Shown in pieces: positions 58,208-64,000 of a stretch of 64,000 nucleotides of DNA. The stretch lies in assembly GCA_963725645.1 (NCBI GenBank), contig CAVRZD010000002.1:186001-250000 (forward strand). Direction: 5' to 3'. The notes below the pieces were generated by a model. That model was not told the origin of the DNA. It made no database searches and worked only from the letters and a program-made list of their open reading frames with translations. Position 1 is the stretch's first letter. Every line of letters begins with the position of its first letter. A program made the translations under genes and the position numbers. The stretch is from JALYZC01 sp963725645 (GTDB lineage: Bacteria; Actinomycetota; Thermoleophilia; Solirubrobacterales; Solirubrobacteraceae).

Positions 58208-59484
58208 TGGAGGCGGGAGGTCCGGCCCCCTACACCAGCCTGCCTTCGGCGGACCGGCGCATGGTCCTCACGGGGGTCGGGGTGGTGGCGCCCACGGGGA
58301 TCGGTACCGAGGCCTGGTGGAAGGCCACGCAGGCCGGCGAGAACGGCATCGGGCCGATCACCCGATTCGACACGTCCAAATACGCCACGAAGCTCGCCGG
58401 AGAGGTCGACGGGTTCGACCCCGAGGACTACATCGAGAAGCGGTTGATGGTTCAGACCGACCGCTGGACCTGGATGGCGCTCGCCGCCGCCCAGATGGCG
58501 CTCCAGGACGCCGACTTCGACCCCTCGCAGCACGAGCCCTACTCGATGAGCGTGATCACCGCCAGCTCCTCGGGCGGAAACGACTTCGGGCAGAAGGAGA
58601 TCCAGAACCTCTGGGGCAAGGGGCCGGGGTTCGTCGGTGCCTACCAGTCGATCGCCTGGTTCTATGCGGCAACGACCGGCCAGATCGCGATCAAGCACAC
58701 CATGAAGGGGCCGTGCGGGGTCGTCATCTCCGAAGGGGCGGGCGGCCTCGAGGCGCTCCAGCACTCCCGGCGCACGATTCGGCGAGGCGTCGACTTCGTG
58801 GTCAGCGGCGGGCTCGAGGCCCCGCTCGGACCCTACGCGCTCACCTGCCAGCTCGCGAACGGGCACCTCAGCGCTACGGAGGACCCGGCGCGGGCGTTCC
58901 GGCCGTTCGACGCGGACGCCACCGGTTATGTCCCCGGCGAGGGCGGCGCCATCGTGATCGCGGAGAACGCAGAGAGCGCGAGGCAACGCGGCGTCCCACG
59001 GGTCTATGCCGAGGTGGTCGGATACGGGGCGACCCAGGACGGCTATCACTGGGGCGATCCCGCGCCCGACGGCCGCCGCTTCGCGCGGGCGATGCAGATC
59101 GCCCTCGAGGACGCGGGCGTGGGAACCGACGAGATCGACGTGGTGTTCGCCGACGCGGCCGGGATCCCGGAGTGGGACCGCATCGAGGCGGGTGCGATCA
59201 AGCAGGTCTTCGGCCGCCGCGCGTCCGAGGTTCCGGTCACGGCTCCCAAGAGCGGGGTCGGGCGTCTCTACGCGGGGGGCGCCTCGCTCGACGTCGCCGC
59301 GGCGGTCCTGGCGATGCGCGACGGAGTGATCCCGCCCACGATCAACCTGGACCAGCCGGCGGAGGGCATCGACCTGGATCTGGTGACCGGCAGCGCCCGC
59401 AAGGCGGACGTCGAGACCGTGCTGGTCAACGCGCGCGGCTACGGCGGGTTCAACGGCGCGCTGGTGCTCAGGCGCGCGAGCTGA
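58207..59484 (+). CDS. Type II polyketide synthase chain-length factor (KS-beta)
   Basis: 425 residues, paralogous to KS-alpha but lacking the active-site Cys: the aligned segment is VVISEGAGGLEALQHSR. KS-beta proteins normally have Gln in place of Cys (EQAGGLDA); here it is Gly177. Family segments are VLTGVGVVAPTGIGTEAW, WFYAATTGQIAIKHTMKGPC and the terminal VNARGYGGFNGALVLRR. It pairs with KS-alpha and sets the chain length. Its start is coupled to the KS-alpha stop. Loss of Gln may affect chain initiation by malonyl decarboxylation. Confidence 0.94.
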   Translation: MEAGGPAPYTSLPSADRRMVLTGVGVVAPTGIGTEAWWKATQAGENGIGPITRFDTSKYATKLAGEVDGFDPEDYIEKRLMVQTDRWTWMALAAAQMALQDADFDPSQHEPYSMSVITASSSGGNDFGQKEIQNLWGKGPGFVGAYQSIAWFYAATTGQIAIKHTMKGPCGVVISEGAGGLEALQHSRRTIRRGVDFVVSGGLEAPLGPYALTCQLANGHLSATEDPARAFRPFDADATGYVPGEGGAIVIAENAESARQRGVPRVYAEVVGYGATQDGYHWGDPAPDGRRFARAMQIALEDAGVGTDEIDVVFADAAGIPEWDRIEAGAIKQVFGRRASEVPVTAPKSGVGRLYAGGASLDVAAAVLAMRDGVIPPTINLDQPAEGIDLDLVTGSARKADVETVLVNARGYGGFNGALVLRRAS

Positions 59485-59498
59485 GGCTCGGCGCTGGC

Positions 59499-61214
59499 AT
59501 GACGCCGAGAGTCGACCCGAGCTCACTGCTGACCGGTGCGGCGGAGCGGCCGGCGCTCGTGTTCGGCGATGGCTCGCTCACCTACGCTCAGCTGCGCGGA
59601 GCCGCCGGCGGGCTGGCGAGGGAGCTCGAGGCGCTCGGGCCGGGACACTCGCTGGAGGGGGCCCCGGTCGCCGTGGTGGCGCCGAACGCCCCCGCGATCG
59701 TGGCCACGATGCTGGCGCTCTGGGAGGTGGGAGCCGTGGCGGTGCCGCTGAGCGCGCGGCTGCGGGAGTACGAGCTCGAGCGCATCCTGCGCGACGTGGA
59801 TCCCGCGGCGATCGTCTCGCCGGCCTCCCACGGCGGGTACGCCTTCGACTCGCTGTGGTCGCGGCTTGGACCCGAGCTGCCGGCGCTGCGCGGCTGCCTG
59901 CTCGTGGACCAATGGGGCGCGGTGCAGGAGCGGCTCGCAGCGCAGCCCGCGGCGGACTCCAGGTCGCTCGACCGCGACGCCGCCGCGATCCTCTATACGT
60001 CGGGCAGCACGGGCGCGCCGAAGGGCGCTGTCGTCACGCACGGCTGCCTGCTCCAGGAGGCCCGCGTGCTTCCCGAGTTGCTCGGGCTGGGCGAGGGAGA
60101 GGGAAGCGCGCTCGTGATCCCGGCGTCCCACGCGTTCGGCCTCGCCTGCGTCCTTGCGTCGCTGCGCTCCGGAGGCCGCGCGGTGCTGGTGGACGCCACC
60201 TTTTCGCTCGATCCGCTGCGCGAGGCGATGGCGGCGAGCACGGCAACCGTGGTGCACGGCTCGCCGACGGTCTTCGCCCGGCTGCTCGAGGCCTGTCCGG
60301 ACGGCGTCCCGGGCCTTCGCACCGGATTCGTCGGCGGAGCGGCCTGCCCGCCGCAGCTGATCGGGCGCCTGCAAGCCTCCGGGGCCACGATCCTCAACCT
60401 CTACGGCATGACCGAGATCGGAGCGGCCGCCTGTTGCCGCCCCGACGACCCGGCGGAGGCCCGCCGCAACACCGCCGGCGCGCCCCTGCCGGGTTACGAG
60501 TTCAGGAGCGTCGCCTCGGGCGTCGATGGCCGGCCCGGTGAGCTGCAGGTCCGCGGTCCCCACGTGACGCCGGGCTACCGCGGTGCCCCCAAGGCCACCG
60601 CCGATGCGTTCGACGGCGAGTGGTTCTGCACCGGGGACCTCGGCGAGATCGACGAGGCGGGGCGCGTGCGCATCCTCGGCCGCGCCAAGGAGATGCTGAA
60701 CGTGGGGGGCTTCAACGTCTTTCCCGCGGAGGTCGAGGCCTTCCTCTCCACCCACCCTGACGTGCTCGCGGCGGCGGTCGTTGGGGTGCCGCACGACCGG
60801 ATGGGCGAGGCGCCGTGTGCGTTCGTGGTGGTTCGGCCCGGTGCCACGCTCACCCCGCCCGCGGTCCGCCGTTTCGCCCGCGCCGGGATCGCCGGCTACA
60901 AGATCCCCTACGCCGTGGAGATCGTTCGCGAGCTGCCCACGCTGTCCTCGGGAAAGCCGGATCGCGAGGCGCTCCGTGAGCGCGCTCGCGCAGCGAGGCC
61001 TGGTCCATGCCTGAGCTTTGGAGCGAGCGCGCGATGTCGTCCGCGTCGATGGCGCGTGGTGTCTCGCCGTTTGCGGCGCTCGAGCGCTGCACGTTGTTCG
61101 AAGGGATCGCGCACTCGGAGCTGCCCGGCATCGCCATGCAGATGCGCCCGGTCAGCTTCGACGCGGGCGCCGAGCTCTGCCGGGCCGGCGAGCCCGGAGC
61201 GGAGATGTTCGTGA
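59499..61214 (+). CDS. Acyl-CoA/AMP-dependent ligase with an aberrant out-of-frame C-terminus
   Basis: The frame from ATG 59499 has the adenylate-forming motifs AILYTSGSTGAPKGAVVTHG (A3), LNLYGMTEIGAAACC (A5), ADAFDGEWFCTGDLGEIDEAG (A7-8) and LPTLSSGKPDREAL with the catalytic Lys (A10). True homology ends at about residue 505. The rest (Arg/Ser/Cys-rich, to 61214) is a shadow of the next gene, and the frame overlaps it by 208 bases. A single extra base upstream would end the gene at the TGA at 61010, overlapping the patatin ATG as is usual here. It may activate a starter acid or a precursor for the polyketide; its placing between KS-beta and ACP is unusual. Confidence 0.85.
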   Translation: MTPRVDPSSLLTGAAERPALVFGDGSLTYAQLRGAAGGLARELEALGPGHSLEGAPVAVVAPNAPAIVATMLALWEVGAVAVPLSARLREYELERILRDVDPAAIVSPASHGGYAFDSLWSRLGPELPALRGCLLVDQWGAVQERLAAQPAADSRSLDRDAAAILYTSGSTGAPKGAVVTHGCLLQEARVLPELLGLGEGEGSALVIPASHAFGLACVLASLRSGGRAVLVDATFSLDPLREAMAASTATVVHGSPTVFARLLEACPDGVPGLRTGFVGGAACPPQLIGRLQASGATILNLYGMTEIGAAACCRPDDPAEARRNTAGAPLPGYEFRSVASGVDGRPGELQVRGPHVTPGYRGAPKATADAFDGEWFCTGDLGEIDEAGRVRILGRAKEMLNVGGFNVFPAEVEAFLSTHPDVLAAAVVGVPHDRMGEAPCAFVVVRPGATLTPPAVRRFARAGIAGYKIPYAVEIVRELPTLSSGKPDREALRERARAARPGPCLSFGASARCRPRRWRVVSRRLRRSSAARCSKGSRTRSCPASPCRCARSASTRAPSSAGPASPERRCS

Positions 61215-62785
61215 TCGTGGACGGCGTCGTCCAGGTCTTCTCCGAGGGGGCGCCCGGCGAATCGCCGCGACCGGTGGCCAAGCAGCGCCGCGGCGAGGTG
61301 GTGGGCGCCACGGCGCTCTACACGGGCGAGCCGCACCCCACCACCGTGGTGGCGAGCGCGCCCACTGCGGTGCTGGCCCTCGAGCGCGAGCCCTTCGAGG
61401 AGCTGCTCCAGAGCCACCCGTCGATCCCGGTGAACCTCAGCCGCATCCTCAGCCGACGGTTGCGGAGGTCGTACGCCGAGGTGGCCGAGGAGCGCGAGCG
61501 CGGCGAGGCCGTCGGGCTGATCTTCTCGCGCTCGTTGGCCGGGGCGGTCGAGCCGGCGGTGGAGGCGACGCGCGCGGCGAGTCCGCGCCCCGTGGCCTCG
61601 CTCGACACCCGCAGCGGCTTCCACGAGGCCGTCTCCCAGCTCGACGATCTCCTGGACGGGCACGGGACCGTGGTGGTGGCCGCCCGCGCCGAAGGGCAGT
61701 CCGCGTCGCTGCTGCTCGACCACGTCGACCGCGCGGTGGTGCTGGTGGAGACGCCGCCCGAGGCGGAGCGGTTCGCCCAGGCCACCTCGCTCGGCCGCCA
61801 GCGAATCGAGCTGCTGCTCGCCCCGGCCGCCAAGCCGGCCCGCGACGAGCCGGACGCCCTCCCGGTGGTCCGGACCATGGCTCGGGAGGGCGGCGACGGT
61901 CCCCTCCCGCCGCACGAGATCGCCTGGCTGGGCCGCCACCTGTCCCGCACCAAGCTCGGGTTGGCGCTGGGGGCGGGCGGCGCGAAGGGATACGCCCACG
62001 TCGGTGCGCTCTACGCGCTCGAGCAGGCGGGCTACGTGATCGACTGCGTCGCGGGCAGCAGCATCGGAGCGATCGTGGGCGCCTATCTGGCGCTGGGGAT
62101 GGACGCCGCCGACATCGACCGCACGCTGCACGAGGCCTTCACCCCGGAGGCGGTGGCCGAGGTGTTTCAGCTCTCGTTGGCCGGAGGGTCGACCGGGTTG
62201 GAGCGGATCACCCGCATCTTCCGCGAGACCACGGGCGAGCGCCGCTTCGACGACCTGAACATCCCGCTGACCGTGATGTCGGTCGACCTGACCGACCGGG
62301 TCCCGGCTCCGATCAGGGACGGCCCGCTCTGGGAGGCGCTGCTCGCGGCGACCGCCCTGGCCGGCATGTTCCCACCGTATGAGCGGGCCGGGCACCGTCT
62401 GGTGGACGGCCTGGCTCTCGTGCCCGTTCCGACCGGTGCGACGTACGAGGACGGCGCAGACGTGGTGCTGTCGATCAACCTGATGCCCCGCGAGACGCTT
62501 GCCGCCTGGCCGGGCCAGCAGCCGCCGCCGGCCGCCGAGCCCAAGCGTAAGGGCGTGCGCATGCTGGAGACCATCCTGGAGGTGATGGATCTCTCCCAGC
62601 TCGAGGACAGCGTGCGGCACGCGGAGCTGGCGGACGTGGTTCTGCACCCGCGCTTTGGACCGGCCAGCTGGCGCGACTTCCACCTTGCGGACCTGTTCCT
62701 GGCGGCCGGCCGCGAGGCGGCCGAGCGGCAGATGCCGGCACTCCAGGCTCTGGCCACGCCCCAATCCGCAGCGACCCCGACCTAA
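61007..62785 (+). CDS. Patatin-like phospholipase with an N-terminal cyclic-nucleotide-binding domain (NTE type)
   Basis: 592 residues. Residues 20-150 form a cNMP-binding beta-roll (TLFEGIAHSELPGIAMQM; GAEMFVIVDGVVQVF). A central Rossmann-like region (about 165-300) follows, then the patatin domain: LGAGGAKGYAHVGALY (oxyanion, 321-336), GSSIG with nucleophile Ser352, and VDGL with Asp467. This is the architecture of neuropathy-target-esterase-like proteins such as Rv3728. It hydrolyses lipid or acyl esters, perhaps in response to a cyclic nucleotide. Its place in a polyketide cluster suggests release or remodelling of an acyl intermediate, which is inference. Internal ATGs at 61034 and 61049 are alternative starts. 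Confidence 0.85.
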   Translation: MPELWSERAMSSASMARGVSPFAALERCTLFEGIAHSELPGIAMQMRPVSFDAGAELCRAGEPGAEMFVIVDGVVQVFSEGAPGESPRPVAKQRRGEVVGATALYTGEPHPTTVVASAPTAVLALEREPFEELLQSHPSIPVNLSRILSRRLRRSYAEVAEERERGEAVGLIFSRSLAGAVEPAVEATRAASPRPVASLDTRSGFHEAVSQLDDLLDGHGTVVVAARAEGQSASLLLDHVDRAVVLVETPPEAERFAQATSLGRQRIELLLAPAAKPARDEPDALPVVRTMAREGGDGPLPPHEIAWLGRHLSRTKLGLALGAGGAKGYAHVGALYALEQAGYVIDCVAGSSIGAIVGAYLALGMDAADIDRTLHEAFTPEAVAEVFQLSLAGGSTGLERITRIFRETTGERRFDDLNIPLTVMSVDLTDRVPAPIRDGPLWEALLAATALAGMFPPYERAGHRLVDGLALVPVPTGATYEDGADVVLSINLMPRETLAAWPGQQPPPAAEPKRKGVRMLETILEVMDLSQLEDSVRHAELADVVLHPRFGPASWRDFHLADLFLAAGREAAERQMPALQALATPQSAATPT

Positions 62786-62794
62786 GGAGGAGAA

Positions 62795-63055
62795 GTGTCA
62801 GAAGACAAGACGTTCACCTTCGACGACCTCAAGCGAATCCTGGTGGACCGCGTGGGGCTGCCGGAGGACGACGTGACGGACGACCCGGAGGCGAAGTTCG
62901 AGGACATGGGCCTGGACTCGTTGGCGTTCGTGGAGATCCAGCTGGCCATGCAGCAGGACTATGGGTTCGAGATCCCCGACGAGGACGCCCAGGAGATCAT
63001 CACCGTGGGACAGTCCATCGCGTACGTGAACCGTAAGCTGGCGGAGGGAGAGTAG
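62795..63055 (+). CDS. Acyl carrier protein of the type II polyketide synthase
   Basis: 86 residues from a GTG with a strong AAGGAGG site. The phosphopantetheine attachment is Ser42 in FEDMGLDSLAFVEIQLAM, followed by the acidic helix II and EIPDEDAQEIITVGQSIAYV. It carries the growing polyketide for KS-alpha/KS-beta. Gene order KS-KS-(two extra genes)-ACP-aromatase departs from the usual direct KS-KS-ACP order. The aromatase gene starts 4 bases after its stop. Confidence 0.95.
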   Translation: MSEDKTFTFDDLKRILVDRVGLPEDDVTDDPEAKFEDMGLDSLAFVEIQLAMQQDYGFEIPDEDAQEIITVGQSIAYVNRKLAEGE

Positions 63056-63059
63056 GCCA

Positions 63060-63527
63060 ATGGCAGCGCACACCGACAACTCCGTGACGATCGAAGCTCC
63101 GATCGACTTCGTGTGGGAGCGCATGATGGACATCGAGGGCTGGCCCAGCCTCTTCACCGAGTACGCCGCGGCCGAGGTGCTCGAGCAGGAGGGCGACACC
63201 GTTCGCTTCCGGCTCACCACGCACCCCGATCCCGAGTACGACGGCCAGGTGTGGAGCTGGGTGTCCGAGCGGGTCGCAGATCCCGCGACACGCAGCTCGA
63301 AGTCGCGCCGAATCGAGACCGGGCCCTTCGAGTACATGAACATCGAGTGGTTCTTCGAGGAGGCCGACGGCGGCACCGCGATGCGCTGGGTGCAGGACTT
63401 CTCGATGAAGCCCGAGGCACCGGCCGACGACGAGACGGCCGAGGGCTACATGAACAAGAACACCAAGGAGCAGATGAGCGCGATCAAGGAACGGCTCGAG
63501 AAGGAGGTCGGAGACCAAGATGGCTGA
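63060..63527 (+). CDS. Polyketide aromatase/cyclase (SRPBCC, WhiE-VI/TcmN type)
   Basis: 155 residues of the START-like helix-grip fold. The opening HTDNSVTIEAPIDFVWERMM and the WPSLFTEYAAAEVLEQEGD segment, then RRIETGPFEYMNIEWFFEE and GTAMRWVQDFSMKPEAP, are typical of type II aromatases that fold and cyclise the first ring. It follows the ACP, as in whiE and tcm clusters. The next gene overlaps its end by 8 bases. The exact cyclisation (C7-C12 or C9-C14) cannot be read by eye. Confidence 0.93.
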   Translation: MAAHTDNSVTIEAPIDFVWERMMDIEGWPSLFTEYAAAEVLEQEGDTVRFRLTTHPDPEYDGQVWSWVSERVADPATRSSKSRRIETGPFEYMNIEWFFEEADGGTAMRWVQDFSMKPEAPADDETAEGYMNKNTKEQMSAIKERLEKEVGDQDG

Positions 63528-63861
63528 TCGCCAGGTCAAACGCGGCTGCATCGTCGCCCGCATCAAGCCGGGATCCGAGGACGAAGTGGCGAAGCTGTTC
63601 GCCGAGTCCGACCAGAGCGAGCTACCGGGGCTCGCCCACGTGCGGCATCGCAGCCTGTTCGTGCTCGACGACATCTACATCCACTACGTCGAGACCGAGG
63701 ACGAGTTCGGCGCGGAGGTCGACGCCGTGCGCCAGCACCCGCTGTTCAAGGAGATCAGCGCGAAGCTCGACGCCTTCATCACCCCATATGACCCCGAGAC
63801 CTGGGAGTCGCCGAAGGACGCCCAGGCCCGGGAGTTCTACAGCTGGGATCCCCCCGAATGA
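63520..63861 (+). CDS. TcmI-family (WhiE-VII type) polyketide cyclase
   Basis: 113 residues: RGCIVARIKPGSEDEVAKLF, GLAHVRHRSLFVLDDIYIHY and a C-terminal FITPYDPETWESPKDAQA. This is the dimeric ferredoxin-like TcmI pattern with the typical late-ring cyclase end. It likely closes later rings of the aromatic product after the aromatase. The ATG overlaps the aromatase stop by 8 bases. Together with the cupin, KS pair, ACP and aromatase it completes the whiE-like minimal set. Confidence 0.9.
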   Translation: MADRQVKRGCIVARIKPGSEDEVAKLFAESDQSELPGLAHVRHRSLFVLDDIYIHYVETEDEFGAEVDAVRQHPLFKEISAKLDAFITPYDPETWESPKDAQAREFYSWDPPE

Positions 63862-63869
63862 CTCCGAAA

Positions 63870-63887
63870 CCGGCCGGGTGGGGCCGG
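63870..63887 (+). promoter_or_regulatory. Inverted repeat between the TcmI-type gene and the next gene
   Basis: CCGGCC and GGCCGG flank a 6-base loop directly after the TcmI-type stop. A TAAGAT box (63889-63894) follows, 39 bases ahead of the TTG start. It could be a partial terminator followed by a new promoter. There is no U-tract and no clear -35. Confidence 0.3.
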
Positions 63888-63932
63888 ATAAGATAGCCGC
63901 GTCCAGCGGCCTTGACCCAAGGAGACGACCCG

Positions 63933-64000
63933 TTGAGCAGCGAACAGCCCCAAGTCGACGTGCCGCCGCACGTCCTCGACTACCTCAGCGAACAGAACAC
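63933..64000 (+). CDS. Start of a further gene, cut by the window edge
   Basis: A TTG at 63933 preceded by AAGGAG opens a frame that reads SSEQPQVDVPPHVLDYLSEQ before the window ends. With the 71-base gap it may be the next gene of the polyketide cluster (for instance a methyltransferase or oxygenase), but only about 22 residues are visible and I cannot assign it. Confidence 0.5.
   Translation, partial: MSSEQPQVDVPPHVLDYLSEQN

Noticed and set aside
41851..64000. Genomic island with mobile-element borders
   Set aside because: I found no transposase, integrase, flanking tRNA or direct repeats around the polyketide cluster in this window.

Overview
The window is high-GC DNA (about 70% by eye) packed with short-gap, often overlapping operons and many GTG/TTG starts. 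It looks chromosomal and actinobacterial. A menaquinol-type qcrABC operon next to a menaquinone methylase and polyprenyl synthase, a mycobacterial Rv1284-like carbonic anhydrase, a Sap/GAP-family membrane protein, GH15 trehalase-like and phosphoketolase genes, and many Tannnt -10 boxes fit Actinomycetota. My best guess is Thermoleophilia/Solirubrobacterales, but that is inference from gene content. I see no rRNA, CRISPR array or insertion sequence. One tRNA (Lys, CTT) is present.

Layout. 0-2.8 kb: nucleotide-sugar genes (wecB-like epimerase, UDP-sugar dehydrogenase, Gfo/Idh/MocA oxidoreductase). 2.9-7.5 kb: class IV aminotransferase, Sap-like protein, VOC protein, tRNA-Lys, a TPR protein, tatC and tatA. 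7.5-11.4 kb: respiratory operon qcrA-qcrB-qcrC-menG-polyprenyl synthase. 11.5-17.4 kb: heme-precursor operon (ABC exporter pair, hemB, a siroheme-decarboxylase-like AhbA/B fusion, hemL, an unknown gene). 17.5-28 kb: AI-2E transporter, ymdB, two GT87-like glycosyltransferases, GtrA, a phosphodiesterase, DUF4126, an aminotransferase, ddl and a bifunctional nuclease. 28-42 kb: bioB, carbonic anhydrase, GH15, a lipoprotein, phosphoketolase, phosphotransacetylase, a TPR protein and acetyl-CoA carboxylase (accDA fusion, accB, accC). 42-64 kb: an aromatic (type II) polyketide cluster that runs off the right edge.

The polyketide cluster has the whiE/spore-pigment order: cupin, KS-alpha, KS-beta, ACP, aromatase, TcmI-type cyclase. 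An acyl-CoA ligase and a cNMP-binding patatin are inserted between KS-beta and ACP. A facing nine-gene operon carries three ABM-fold proteins, a SchA/CurD protein, an SDR, a 3-hydroxyisobutyrate-dehydrogenase-like enzyme, an amidohydrolase, a P450 and a flavin monooxygenase. Further left lie a halogenase-like flavoprotein and an ABC exporter whose ATPase carries two FHA domains. The 28-42 kb genes (biotin, bicarbonate, acetyl-CoA, carboxylase) could together supply malonyl-CoA to this pathway; that link is inference.

Quality caveat. Several conserved genes look broken: hemB has an in-frame TAG, accB and accC carry about four indels within 500 bases, the bifunctional nuclease has one inserted base, and the acyl-CoA ligase runs out of frame into its neighbour. 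Most are explained by a single extra base, so sequence or assembly error is the simplest explanation until checked.
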